Source: Sipunculus nudus (taxonomy: Eukaryota; Annelida; Sipuncula; Golfingiida; Sipunculidae). From it: DNA of 64,000 bases. A program made the position numbers and the translations under genes. The stretch covers positions 1,118,001 to 1,182,000 of the forward strand of contig JAPPUL010000069.1 in NCBI GenBank assembly GCA_026874595.1. Reading direction: 5' to 3'. How positions within the stretch are numbered: position 1 is the first letter of the stretch; each line of letters begins with the position of its first letter. The notes under the pieces were generated by a model, which saw nothing but the letters and a program-made list of their open reading frames with translations, did not search any database and was not told where the DNA came from. Below are positions 45,095 to 54,469 of this stretch, one piece after another.

Positions 45095-46204
45095 ATGTAT
45101 TTTAAAGAACTTCGTCTTGAAAATTTTAGGAATTACGAGAAACTAAATCTTAGCTTTTCTAAAGGTTCTAATATATTGTATGGAGAAAACGGGCTTGGTA
45201 AGACAAATATACTTGAATCTCTTTATATACTATCCATGACAAAGTCTTTTCGTAATGTATTAGATAAAGAACTAGTGCGCAGGGGAAGTGAAGGTTATTT
45301 TATATATGCAACACTTAGCGATGACAAATCAAATGAACATAATGTGTCAGTGGGTTTTTATGATGGCAAGAAACAGATAAAATATAATGGTCTTGTCCAA
45401 GAGCGTTTTTCGGATATGGTTGGCAAAATAAGGGTAGTACCGTTTTTACAAGAGGATATAAATTTACTAATAGGCTCGCCATCTATGCGCCGTCGTTATC
45501 TTGACAGCTCATTATCTTTATCCTTTCCAAAGTATTTCCGTTATCTTAGAACGTATAATAATATATTAAAACAAAAGAATAACGCTCTAAAACAGATAAT
45601 GAAAGGTCGACTTGGCCGTGAATCTTTGTATGTATGGAACGAGAAGCTTATAGAGGCAGGCAGTATGATTTTTAAGATGCGCTTTGATTTCTTTAAACCA
45701 ATAAATGCTATAATAAAAGAACTTTATAATCAGCTTGAATTTAATCTTACAAAGTTTAATTTAGTTTATAATTCCTCGTTAAAGGATATGAGTCAAAAAG
45801 ATATAAGTGTCAACGAGCAGCATATAAAGAATTTATTTATAAAGCTTTTAGAGGAGAATGAGGAACGGGAATTAGCTTATGGCCAAAGTCTTTTTGGTCC
45901 TCATAAGGATGATTTTTTAATACAAGCAGATGGAATTAACTTTAAGGGTTTTGGTTCGCAGGGACAAAACAGGGCATGCGTATTAACATTAAAACTTGCC
46001 ATGACATATTATATAGATGATATAATAGGAGAACAAAGCGTATTACTTTTAGATGACGTGCTTTTGGATTTAGACGAGGTGCGTAAGAATAACTTTTTTA
46101 AACTACTTGGTAAAAGACAAGCTTTTTTCACATCGACCTCATTATATGGTTTTTCTAAAATAGAAGATAGAGCAAAACTTTTTAAAGTTCCGTTTAAGGA
46201 GTAA
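45095..46204 (+). CDS. recF: DNA replication/repair protein RecF
   Basis: RecF helps load RecA at gaps with RecO/RecR. Its SMC-like ATPase parts are present: MYFKELRLENFRNYEKLNLSF, Walker A GENGLGKTN, FGPHKDDF, the signature FGSQGQNRA and Walker B SVLLLDDVLLDLDE. ATG 45095 is preferred over TTG 45092. 369 residues is normal. Most bacteria have it beside dnaN/dnaA/gyrB; here those genes are absent, so this is not the origin region. Upstream spacing of 40 bases from the small membrane gene. Confidence 0.95.
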   Translation: MYFKELRLENFRNYEKLNLSFSKGSNILYGENGLGKTNILESLYILSMTKSFRNVLDKELVRRGSEGYFIYATLSDDKSNEHNVSVGFYDGKKQIKYNGLVQERFSDMVGKIRVVPFLQEDINLLIGSPSMRRRYLDSSLSLSFPKYFRYLRTYNNILKQKNNALKQIMKGRLGRESLYVWNEKLIEAGSMIFKMRFDFFKPINAIIKELYNQLEFNLTKFNLVYNSSLKDMSQKDISVNEQHIKNLFIKLLEENEERELAYGQSLFGPHKDDFLIQADGINFKGFGSQGQNRACVLTLKLAMTYYIDDIIGEQSVLLLDDVLLDLDEVRKNNFFKLLGKRQAFFTSTSLYGFSKIEDRAKLFKVPFKE

Positions 46205-46237
46205 GTAAAGCTCAAGGATTAAGCAAGTATATGATAA

Positions 46238-47098
46238 TTATCTTCTAACTATTTTAGAAGCAATATCCCAGTATGTTTTAATGGCTTTAGCACTTCTTGC
46301 GACATCAGAAATTCTAAGTTCGTCAATAACACAATCAGTCCCACCATTTATACGTAAAGGTATATAGCCTATATGTAATGGTAAGTTACTTATTTTCATT
46401 TTGGTTCCTTTTTCAATCTGTCTTGAAGCTTTAAGTTCAGCATTAATATATACTTTCATATGCTCGCCATTATAAGTAGCAGCGATATATTGCCACTTGC
46501 CAGCAATATTTTTCCAATATACCTTAGAGTCCAACCATTCAGTCTGGCTAGTACTCTGATTGGTTATACCGAATATAAGATTATGCTTAGGGAACTTGTC
46601 ATGCTGTGAGTTTATAAGCCATAGCATATAACTTGGACTGCCATCTCCTTTGCTGCGTGTAAGCTTTCCTATGAGTGTAGGAAAATATCTATTCTGGAAT
46701 CTGTGTATAAAAAACCAACCTTCTATGGTAATTGCATATTCAGGAGAGAGAAAAAGCCGCTCATCATCAACGTCAGATTTACTGTTGTCAAAAGATTCAA
46801 ATGCCGTCCCAATAATACCACTGCTAGACCAAGATGGGCGGCTTGTAACACCATCATGCTCATATTTTGTTTCGTCAAAAAAGAATTCTTCACGTCCTTC
46901 GTCAAAATGCCATAAAGCCAAAGTGTGCTTATCAGCAATAAATTCACCTGTTTTCCTGTTAAACGAAGGATCATCAACTTCCAAAGCAGCAGGTTTTTTT
47001 AATGTTGCCTCAACTACAGCTGATTTTTGATTATTACAAAAAGTAAGGCTTATTAGAATTGCGAGTAAAGGTATTAATAGTTTCATAGAATTACACAT
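46238..47098 (-). CDS. exported LamG/concanavalin-like domain protein
   Basis: The signal segment (LLIPLLAILISLTFC) could be a lipobox with Phe at -1, an atypical residue, so lipidation is uncertain. From about residue 58 the sequence has the LamG/Laminin_G_3 pattern: LALWHFDEG, GTAFESF-like AFESFDNSKS, AITIEGWFFIHRF, LIGKLTRSKGDGSPSYMLWL, AGKWQYIAATYNGEHMKVYINAELKASRQI, and the terminal IDELRISDVARSAKAIKTYW. These domains bind carbohydrate or protein on the cell surface. It is convergent with recF (33 bases). Confidence 0.82.
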   Translation of the reverse strand: MCNSMKLLIPLLAILISLTFCNNQKSAVVEATLKKPAALEVDDPSFNRKTGEFIADKHTLALWHFDEGREEFFFDETKYEHDGVTSRPSWSSSGIIGTAFESFDNSKSDVDDERLFLSPEYAITIEGWFFIHRFQNRYFPTLIGKLTRSKGDGSPSYMLWLINSQHDKFPKHNLIFGITNQSTSQTEWLDSKVYWKNIAGKWQYIAATYNGEHMKVYINAELKASRQIEKGTKMKISNLPLHIGYIPLRINGGTDCVIDELRISDVARSAKAIKTYWDIASKIVRR

Positions 47099-47104
47099 GT
47101 TTTT

Positions 47105-47147
47105 ATAGATCTTTTTTTATAGATCTTTTATAGATCTTTTATAGATA
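47105..47147. repeat. 11-bp tandem repeat, three copies plus a partial
   Basis: atagatctttt starts at 47105, 47119 and 47130, with a three-T insertion between the first two, and a partial copy at 47141. Each unit contains the BglII-like palindrome agatct. It directly follows the LamG gene's 5' end. Confidence 0.85.
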
Positions 47148-47253
47148 AAAACGTTTTATTAATTTTATGTATTTTATAAACCACATAAAAAGATATATCA
47201 ACCACTATTTAAGTAGTTAAATATAATCTAATGTAGTGCTGTCTCAAGAATAT

Positions 47254-47436
47254 TTATCGTAAGTAATATTTGTATTTAGTTTCACTTTGTTTAAAGAGTC
47301 GTTTTTTATATATGTTAATTATTTTCTTAGCAAGCGATTTTGTATTACGAGCTTCATTATTAGAAACTGCATAAGGAGACAAAAGCGCTAAAGCCTTGTT
47401 TTTGACTTTTGGTTTGAAGACTTTTTCTATATAAGT
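47254..47436 (-). pseudogene. orphan open frame lacking a start codon, possible gene remnant
   Basis: A 60-codon minus-strand frame has protein-like composition (YIEKVFKP at the start; ALALLSPYAVSNNEAR in the middle; KKIINIYKKRLFKQ near the end; YYLR before TAA). It has no ATG, GTG or TTG and is blocked by a TAG upstream. It may be the C-terminal relic of a decayed gene, or chance. Confidence 0.3.
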
Positions 47437-47704
47437 CTAAAGAAGATAATATAAAGATATCTAAAACTAGACATATTGTTCAAGTCAGCTAATATTTTAT
47501 ATGTGTAAATAGCTTATTCTAAGTATCTTAAGATATAGATTAAAGGTTTTAAAAGTATAAAAAAAAAAGATGACAATGTGTACAACTTATATTATACTTT
47601 CACAGAATATATATATGCTGGATATAAAGATAGTAAGATTAAGATAGTCAAACAGCGAGTAGAAAGACAAAAATAAATCGATTTAAAGAATAAGTAAAAT
47701 ATGG

Positions 47705-48334
47705 ATGGGAAAAGATATGGTAGGACTTAAGCGGAAGCGAAGTATATTAGAAAATGCAGAGAAGTTGTTTTCCAAGTATGGTTTTATGAACACCTCAGTG
47801 GGAATGATAGCAAAGGAGGTGGGAATATCCCGGGGTGCGTTATATGCATATTACGGAGGAAAGAAGGAGATATTTTGTGAGCTTTTGGATAGTTTTTTTT
47901 CATCAGTAGATCGTGCTATACGAAAGATAGACTTAAAGAGTAATGACAGTGCATTATATCAGATAAGGCGAAATATGGCTGATTTGGTAGAAGTTTTTAA
48001 TAGACGAAGGTATTTGACAAAGCTAATACTAAATTATTCGTATGGAATAGATAGTGAAGCAGATGAGAAGCTGAAGGTTTTCTATAAAGAAGGTGTAATG
48101 ATGATAGACAAAGCGTTAAGAGAAGGGATAGAGCTTAAGCTACTAAGGGAGTGTAATACATATTATGTATCATTAAGCTTATTGGGAGTGATAAAGGAGC
48201 TTGCGCTGCATATAATAGATGAGAACATAGTGTCAGCGAAAGAGAGAGAAGATGTCATAAATGGATTTATAGACTTTGCCTTACGTGGATTATGGCAGGA
48301 GAGGGGAGAGGGAAAAGAGAAGAGGATTACATAG
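47705..48334 (+). CDS. TetR/AcrR family transcriptional regulator
   Basis: The N-terminal HTH is clear: RSILENAEKLFSKYGFMNTSVGMIAKEVGISRGALYAYYGGKKEIFCELLDSFF (family ending YYHFxSKExL). The remaining ~150 residues are an all-helical ligand domain. A second ATG at 47717 is a possible start. The gene is 111 bases ahead of the dehydratase-activase gene in the same direction, so it probably regulates that operon and may bind an acyl-CoA-like effector; that is inference. 209 residues is normal. Confidence 0.9.
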   Translation: MGKDMVGLKRKRSILENAEKLFSKYGFMNTSVGMIAKEVGISRGALYAYYGGKKEIFCELLDSFFSSVDRAIRKIDLKSNDSALYQIRRNMADLVEVFNRRRYLTKLILNYSYGIDSEADEKLKVFYKEGVMMIDKALREGIELKLLRECNTYYVSLSLLGVIKELALHIIDENIVSAKEREDVINGFIDFALRGLWQERGEGKEKRIT

Positions 48335-48445
48335 AATAATCTTTATTAAAGAATTATGGTGGTATTGATGTTAGGGTGTGGGAGGTGTAGGGGTGTGGGA
48401 GAAGAGTTTTAAAAAAAAATAAGAATTTAAGGAAGTAAAGTATAT

Positions 48446-51400
48446 ATGGAAAAAAGGATAGAGGAAGCGATAGTGGGGCTTGATGTTGGTTCTACGACGG
48501 TAAAATGCGTTGTTATGAATAAAGATAAAGAGATATTGTGGAAGGATTATAAGCGGCATGAGACGCGTCAGGCAGAGCTTGTGCTTGAGTTTCTAGAAAA
48601 GATAAAAGAAGAAGTATGTGAAGATCTTAGAATATTTGTAACTGGCAGCGGGGGAGGGACGGTATCGCCTTATATAGGGGGACGATTTGTGCAAGAGGTA
48701 AATGCGGTGATAATGGCAGTAGAGGAGTTGCATGGGGAGGATGCGGGGTCTGTAATAGAGCTTGGGGGACAAGATGCAAAGGTGGTGATATGGAAGGAGG
48801 ATCCAAAGACAAAGAAGCGGCAATTGTTTGCGAGTATGAATGACAAATGTGCAGGCGGGACGGGAGCGACAATAGATAAGATAGTTGCGAAGGTGGGAAT
48901 AAGTAACGAGGAGCTTTCCAAGATACATTTTGATGATACAAAGTTACATAGTATAGCGGCAAAATGCGGTGTATTTGCAGAAACAGACGTTGTAAATTTA
49001 TTAAAAGCGAGTATCCCAGCGGAAGATATAATGATATCGTTGGCGGATGCAATAATCCGCCAAAACTTAAGTGTATTGATGCGTGGGAATCTTCTTAGGG
49101 ACAAGGTGGTATTGCTTGGGGGCCCGAATACGTTTTTAAAATTCCTGCTTGAAGGGTGGCAACAGCGGATAAAGGAAGTATGGGAAGAGAGGAAGTGGGT
49201 GCCGAAGACAATAGATGGGGGTCGATTATTAGCAGATGTTATGGATGAGTTAGTGATAGTGCCTGAGAACTCGCAATATTACGCAGCGTATGGATGTGGG
49301 GTATATGGGCTTGGTGAGAAGGAAGAAGTAGGTAGAAATAAGGGATTAACGGAGTTGAGAGAATATATAGAAAAAGGGCGACAAGATAGGCTTATGCAAG
49401 GAGGTGCGGCGCCTGGGTTAGTAGGAAATGCAGCGGAGTATAAGACATTTATAGAAGAATACGAGATACCAAAGTTCAGGGGCTATAATTATAGGAGGGG
49501 AGAAGTAGTAGAGGGATATATAGGGCTTGATGGGGGTTCAACGTCAACAAAAGCGGTATTAATGAATAAAGATAAGGAGATAATAAGTAAGGTATACCAG
49601 CTGTCAAACGGCAATCCGATAGAGGACACAAAGCAAATATTAAAACAGCTTTCAAAGGAGGTAGAGGGGGAGGGGTGTAAGCTTGAGATAAAGGGTTTTG
49701 GGGCAACAGGTTATGCAGCAGATGTATTAGAAAAGACGATGTTGTGCGATGTAAATTTGGTTGAGACGGTAGCCCACATGAAGTCGTCAGTGCATTATTT
49801 TGGAGAAGTAGATGTAATAGTTGATGTTGGCGGGCAGGATATAAAGGTTTTATTCATGGAGCATGGACGAGTTAAGGATTTTAAGTTAAACACACAGTGC
49901 TCAGCCGGCAATGGATATTTTCTTCAAAGCATGGCCCAGCAGTTTGGTATAGACATAAGAAAGTATGCAGACTATGCTTTTAAAGCCAAAATAGCGCCAA
50001 TATTTAATTATGGATGTGCTGTTTTTATGGAGCAAGATAAAGTAAACTTTCAACAGCAAGGATGGAGTAAAGAAGAGCTTATGGCAGGACTTGCGTTAGT
50101 GCTTCCGTTAAACATATGGCAATATGTGGTGCAAGAACCGAACTTACAAAAGTATGGGACTCGGTTTGTCTTACAAGGTGGCACACAATATAACCTAGCA
50201 GCAGTTAAGGCACAAGTAGATTATATAAAGGAGAAGGTGCCAAATGCGCAAGTTATGACTCATCCGCATACAGGAGAGGCAGGAGCAATAGGGGCTTGTA
50301 TAGAGGCAATAGAAGTGGTTGAAAAGAAAGGTGGTAAAACAAGTTTTGTAGGGCTTGATGAGGTTATAAAGATAACGTATGAGACAAAAACCTCTGAGGA
50401 GACAAAGTGTACATTTTGTTCAAATAATTGTTCGAGAACTTTTATAGACACGAAAACGCCAAATGGTTTTAATGTAAGATATATATCAGGGTTTTCGTGT
50501 GATAAGGGGATGTTTGAAAATAAGGAAGCACTTAAGGTTTATAGTGCAAATAATATAGAACTTAAGAAGAAGTATCCAAATCTAGTAGATTACGAATCGA
50601 AGCTGGCGTTTAAGAGTTTTGATGTGAAAAGACTTTATAGTGATGAATCGTTAGAGGGTATAGAAGCAGATATAGAAGAAGGCATAAAAGAAAAGTCCTT
50701 GTCAACGGAGAGAGTAAACAATTTGGAAGGTCGAGTTAGGAATGAGGAAGAAGTTAAAATAAGCCGTAAGAAAGCCTATCTTGCCCGACAAAAGCTTAGG
50801 ATAGGGATACCTAGGGTACTAAATAGCTATTCAACAGCCCCATTCTGGACAAGTTATCTTGAGGCACTTGGCATACGCTCTGAAAACATAATATATTCAG
50901 ATTACACAAGTGAGGAACTGTGGTCCCACGGGTCAAAATGGGGTTCAGTAGATCCTTGCTTTCCATCAAAAGTAACTAATGCACATATACATAATTTGCT
51001 TTATAAGAAGTCAAGAGCAAATAAGCCGCTAGACATGATATTTTTCCCGATAATAATAAATTTACAAACGCAGCTTGTAAATACGCAAAACAATATGGCA
51101 TGCCCGGTGGTATCAGGGTCTCCTGAGGTAGTTAAATCATCTTTTACAAAGGAGAAAGATGTATTTGATGAGAAGGGGATAAAGTATGTAAATCCGTCAT
51201 ATGCCATGAGCGAACCCTATTTATTCCAAAGTCAGTTATACGAAAGTTTCAAGGAGATCTTAGACATAACGGAAGAAGAGAGTGACTTTGCGTATAAAGA
51301 AGGAGCAAATGCGTTAAAGAAGTTTAATGATCTAATGAAAGAGAAGGGGCGAATACTGCTTGAGAATCTTAGTAACGACGGACGAGTAGGAATTCTTATG

Positions 51401-51982
51401 ATAGGGCGTCCATATCATAATGATCCAGGACTAAATCATGGAATACTTGAAAGCTTGCAACTTACAGGGATCCCGGTGCTATCGATGAGGAGCCTGCCAA
51501 CGGGAGATGATATTTTAAAAGAAGTATTTAAGAAAGATCTAGAAGCTGGAGTAATAAATAACCCAATGGATGTAACAGATGTATGGAAGAATTGCTATTC
51601 AGAAAACAGTTCAATGAAGATATGGGCGGCAAAGTTTGCAGCTAGGCATCCAAACATAGTGGTTGTGGATCTTAGTAACTTCAAATGTGGCCACGACGCA
51701 CCCATATACACAGTGATAGAGAATATACTAGAAGCAACGAAAACGCCACACTTTACATTCCACGATATAGACGAAAACAAGCCAAGCGGTTCAATAAAGA
51801 TAAGAACTAAAACAGTAAAATACTTTTTGGAACAGTATGAAGAGACACTTAAGCGTCATAATGAGCGAGAAGGAGACCTTAAAGAGTTACTAGATAGAAA
51901 ATATGAAGAACTTGCAAGGGAGTGGGAGATGATGGTAAGGGAAGGGGCGGTGGCAGGTGATAAAGAGCGGGTATGTATATAA
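48446..51982 (+). CDS. acyl-CoA dehydratase activase-related protein (two BadF/HgdC domains plus DUF2229)
   Basis: Two ASKHA ATPase domains in tandem: the first (about 9-290) has GLDVGSTTVK, VIELGGQDAK and NDKCAGGTGATID with a second Cys in AAKCGVFAE; the second (about 360-615) has GLDGGSTSTKAV, VDVGGQDIKV, NTQCSAGNGYF and a Cys in NYGCAVFME. In HgdC these cysteines hold the shared [4Fe-4S] cluster that fires electrons into 2-hydroxyacyl-CoA dehydratase. A CxxCxxxC segment (near 653-661) and DUF2229 (from about 787, IPRVLNSYSTAPFWTSYLE to 1020) follow, then a C-terminal HGD-like part with GRPYHNDPGLNHGI. 1178 residues. Native substrate unknown. Confidence 0.9.
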   Translation: MEKRIEEAIVGLDVGSTTVKCVVMNKDKEILWKDYKRHETRQAELVLEFLEKIKEEVCEDLRIFVTGSGGGTVSPYIGGRFVQEVNAVIMAVEELHGEDAGSVIELGGQDAKVVIWKEDPKTKKRQLFASMNDKCAGGTGATIDKIVAKVGISNEELSKIHFDDTKLHSIAAKCGVFAETDVVNLLKASIPAEDIMISLADAIIRQNLSVLMRGNLLRDKVVLLGGPNTFLKFLLEGWQQRIKEVWEERKWVPKTIDGGRLLADVMDELVIVPENSQYYAAYGCGVYGLGEKEEVGRNKGLTELREYIEKGRQDRLMQGGAAPGLVGNAAEYKTFIEEYEIPKFRGYNYRRGEVVEGYIGLDGGSTSTKAVLMNKDKEIISKVYQLSNGNPIEDTKQILKQLSKEVEGEGCKLEIKGFGATGYAADVLEKTMLCDVNLVETVAHMKSSVHYFGEVDVIVDVGGQDIKVLFMEHGRVKDFKLNTQCSAGNGYFLQSMAQQFGIDIRKYADYAFKAKIAPIFNYGCAVFMEQDKVNFQQQGWSKEELMAGLALVLPLNIWQYVVQEPNLQKYGTRFVLQGGTQYNLAAVKAQVDYIKEKVPNAQVMTHPHTGEAGAIGACIEAIEVVEKKGGKTSFVGLDEVIKITYETKTSEETKCTFCSNNCSRTFIDTKTPNGFNVRYISGFSCDKGMFENKEALKVYSANNIELKKKYPNLVDYESKLAFKSFDVKRLYSDESLEGIEADIEEGIKEKSLSTERVNNLEGRVRNEEEVKISRKKAYLARQKLRIGIPRVLNSYSTAPFWTSYLEALGIRSENIIYSDYTSEELWSHGSKWGSVDPCFPSKVTNAHIHNLLYKKSRANKPLDMIFFPIIINLQTQLVNTQNNMACPVVSGSPEVVKSSFTKEKDVFDEKGIKYVNPSYAMSEPYLFQSQLYESFKEILDITEEESDFAYKEGANALKKFNDLMKEKGRILLENLSNDGRVGILMIGRPYHNDPGLNHGILESLQLTGIPVLSMRSLPTGDDILKEVFKKDLEAGVINNPMDVTDVWKNCYSENSSMKIWAAKFAARHPNIVVVDLSNFKCGHDAPIYTVIENILEATKTPHFTFHDIDENKPSGSIKIRTKTVKYFLEQYEETLKRHNEREGDLKELLDRKYEELAREWEMMVREGAVAGDKERVCI

Positions 51983-52007
51983 GAATTGGGGTGGGGGGAG
52001 AGTGAGA

Positions 52008-52092
52008 GGGGGGCAAGAGGGGGCAAGAGGGGGCAAGAGGGGGCAAGAGGGGGCAAGAGGGGGGCAAGAGGGGGGCAAGAGGGGGGCACGTG
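52008..52092 (+). repeat. G-rich tandem repeat, eight G5-G6 runs, units of 10 then 11 bp
   Basis: After a first six-G run (52008-52013), caagag units alternate with G runs: the C positions fall at 52014, 52024, 52034, 52044, 52054, 52065, 52076 and 52087, so the period is 10 bp with five G, then 11 bp with six G. More G runs flank it (51988-51998; 52094-52119). The coding strand of this operon is G-rich. Confidence 0.95.
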
Positions 52093-52155
52093 AGGGGGGA
52101 GTGAGGGGAGAGTGAGGGGAAAAAATAATGAGAAAGTAAAAGGAGTAAAAATGAA

Positions 52156-53772
52156 ATGGAAAAGATAAAAAAAATGGGAAGTCCTGTTAAGGGAGATGCT
52201 CCAAGTAAGGAGCAAAGCAAGGAGGAATGGATAAAGGAGCGGCTTAAAGATTTTGAAGAAGAGCAAAGAAAGAATTTAAATATAGAAGAGAAAGAAAGCA
52301 AACATTGGACAAAGCCATATGAAAAGCCGGCGTATAGTAAAGAACGCAGTAAAACTAAGATATTGCTTGAAAGCCTAACGGGTGTACAAGATAAGCTAAT
52401 AGCGGAAGGTCTTAATGGATTAGGTTATATGGTAGAGAGTTTATCTTGCCCTGATGGAGAATCTTTAAGGAACGGGAAAGAATTTGGAAACCGAGGGCAA
52501 TGCAATCCTACTTATTACACGGTAGGGAATCTAGTAAAGTATTTACAATATCTTAGGGATGAGCGTGGTCTTGGGGTAGAAGAGATAAAGAGAGATTATA
52601 TATTCTTGACAGCAGGAGCATGTGGTCCCTGTCGTTTTGGGATGTATGAGAGTGAATATAGGCAGGCACTTAAGGCATCAGGCTTTGAAGGGTTTCGAGT
52701 ATTAATATTTGAACAACGAGTAGATGGGGAGTCAAACGAGGAACAAATCATAAATATAAACCTAGCATTTTTAAAGGTGCTTATAAAGGGAATGATGCTG
52801 GGTGATATAGTAAACATGCTAGGTTATAAGATACGGCCCTACGAAGTTAATAAGGGGGATACAGATAAGGTAATAGAAGAGGCAAAGGAGCTTTTAGGGG
52901 ATGCCCTTAGGAGTAAGAGGTCAATTATACGGGCCTTATCTAAGGTTGGAAAGAAATTCTCTAAAATAGATGTAGATTATAAAGAAGTTAAGCCTGTGGT
53001 GAATGTGATAGGGGAGTTTTGGGCGATGACAACGGAGGGTGAAGGGAATTATAAGATAAAGAGATGGCTTGAGAGTGAGGGAGCAGAGGTACGGATTCAG
53101 CCGGTGGTAGATTGGGTAAGATATATATTGTGGGAGACAGCTGATTTTCATAAAAGCCGAGTTAACTTAAAAGGGGTTGATGGAGGGGGTATAGAGAGTA
53201 AGAAAGCAAGTAAGAAGCTTCTTAGATACGTAACCTTATTTAACAAGATACTACTAATATATTACAAATTATATTTGAAAGTAGCAAGATATGGAAAGTA
53301 TACCCCAACAAAGATAGAAGACTTACAGGAGGCATCGAATAATTTCTATAATAAGGATATATCAGGAGGAGAGGGATATATGGAAGTGGGTAAACTAATA
53401 ATGGCCTCAAAAAAGCGTAATGCAAATATGGTACTATCTGTCAAGCCTTTTGGCTGTATGCCCTCATCGTCAGTATCAGACGGGGTACAATCGAAAGTGC
53501 AGGAGCTTTATCCGGATGTAATATTCTGTTCTATAGAAACTAGTGGGGATGGGGCTGTTAATATATATTCTCGAGTACAGATGATGTTACACAAGGCAAA
53601 ACAGATAGCAGTAAAGGAATTTAATGATATTCTGCAAAAAGAGAGTCTGACAATAAAGGATATTGAGCTAAAACTTAAATCAAAGCACAAAAAAGCAAGT
53701 TATAAAGTAGGAAAGGACAAGAAGCTAGTTTCAACCGCAAGTAATTTTGCGATGGAGCTTTTAAAGAACTAG
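52156..53772 (+). CDS. 2-hydroxyacyl-CoA dehydratase-like protein, partner of the activase
   Basis: ATG at 52156 with AGGAG 10 bases upstream; an ATG at 52151 is in another frame and stops after five codons. The product (538 residues) has the CoA-activase/HGD-D type core: SLSCPDGESLRNGKEFGNRGQCNPTYYTVGNLVKYLQYL, then TAGACGPCRFGMYESEYRQAL (Cys pair near 155-158), and KPFGCMPSSSVSDGVQSK (Cys near 435) with IETSGDGAVNIYSRVQMML. Cysteine positions suit an Fe-S cluster. It lies in the activase operon, 173 bases apart via the G-rich repeat. Classic HgdA/HgdB pairs are not here, so the reaction is unassigned. Confidence 0.85.
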   Translation: MEKIKKMGSPVKGDAPSKEQSKEEWIKERLKDFEEEQRKNLNIEEKESKHWTKPYEKPAYSKERSKTKILLESLTGVQDKLIAEGLNGLGYMVESLSCPDGESLRNGKEFGNRGQCNPTYYTVGNLVKYLQYLRDERGLGVEEIKRDYIFLTAGACGPCRFGMYESEYRQALKASGFEGFRVLIFEQRVDGESNEEQIININLAFLKVLIKGMMLGDIVNMLGYKIRPYEVNKGDTDKVIEEAKELLGDALRSKRSIIRALSKVGKKFSKIDVDYKEVKPVVNVIGEFWAMTTEGEGNYKIKRWLESEGAEVRIQPVVDWVRYILWETADFHKSRVNLKGVDGGGIESKKASKKLLRYVTLFNKILLIYYKLYLKVARYGKYTPTKIEDLQEASNNFYNKDISGGEGYMEVGKLIMASKKRNANMVLSVKPFGCMPSSSVSDGVQSKVQELYPDVIFCSIETSGDGAVNIYSRVQMMLHKAKQIAVKEFNDILQKESLTIKDIELKLKSKHKKASYKVGKDKKLVSTASNFAMELLKN

Positions 53773-53845
53773 TCCTATAAAAGGAATTAGTAAAGGAGAT
53801 AATAATTCTAAAGCTACAGGTTCTTTTATATGTGTTTAATAGGAT

Positions 53846-54469
53846 GTGGCTTTAGAATTATTTAAAAACGATTTTAAAAACAATAAAAGTGCAAGTAGTC
53901 TAAGCTCAAGCCGTATAATTGGTTATATAATGCCTATAGTAATAGGTTTTTTAGCCTTTATGTTTTTAAATATACACATTAATGACTATTCAAATGAAAA
54001 GAAGGTAACTAAAAAGAAAGTAACCCTTTTTTTTGCAACGCCAGAATATGAATATCTTGTCTTAGAACAACGAGTAATCTTAAAAGGTAAAAGTATCAAA
54101 GAGCAGATTGAAGATATTATAAATCTTCTTTTATTTGGCAATATAAGCTATAATAATTCGTCTATACTCTCAGCTGATACGAAGTTAAAAACTATATTCT
54201 TAGTCGATAAGCATCTGCATATAAACTTTTCTAGAGACTTTCTAAAAGTTTCTAAAATACGTAATAAAAGGCTTATAATAGACTCTATAATAGCGACAAT
54301 CTTTAAATCTCTGTCAAACGAAGTTGAGGCAATATCGTTATATGTAGAATCTCGCCCTATAAAAACTATAGACGGCTTTAATTCCTTTCTATACCCTTAT
54401 GAACGTGATGAGTTTTTATATCGTTTTGATATATTAGGACATACTAAATATTATCTTGATTATAATTAG
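53846..54469 (+). CDS. membrane-anchored GerMN-domain protein
   Basis: GTG start. A membrane segment (about 24-46, IIGYIMPIVIGFLAFMFLNI) is followed by a GerMN domain (about 60-185): KVTLFFATPEYEYLVLEQRVI, EDIINLLLFGNISYNNSSILSADTKLKTIFLVDKHLHINFSRDF and IIDSIIATIFKSLSNEVEAISLYVE. GerMN domains occur in spore germination protein GerM, and in non-sporing bacteria in cell-envelope proteins often with amidases. It overlaps convergent proC by 26 bases. Function not assigned. Confidence 0.8.
   Translation: MALELFKNDFKNNKSASSLSSSRIIGYIMPIVIGFLAFMFLNIHINDYSNEKKVTKKKVTLFFATPEYEYLVLEQRVILKGKSIKEQIEDIINLLLFGNISYNNSSILSADTKLKTIFLVDKHLHINFSRDFLKVSKIRNKRLIIDSIIATIFKSLSNEVEAISLYVESRPIKTIDGFNSFLYPYERDEFLYRFDILGHTKYYLDYN

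Larger units (their letters stand above)
47099..47704. other. 606-bp region without an intact gene
   Basis: It begins with an 11-bp tandem repeat (47105-47147). A minus-strand open frame without a start codon sits at 47254-47436. The rest (47440-47700) is AT-rich with an A10 run (47560-47569) and no clear promoter or RNA; a TetR start follows at 47705. Confidence 0.6.

Noticed and set aside
45095-46204. Replication origin near recF
   Set aside because: dnaA, dnaN and gyrB are absent and no cluster of DnaA boxes was noticed.
51856-52301. Proline/leucine-rich minus-strand frames over the G-rich repeat
   Set aside because: They are the complement of the G-rich array and the flanking coding regions, open in all three minus frames because of low stop content.
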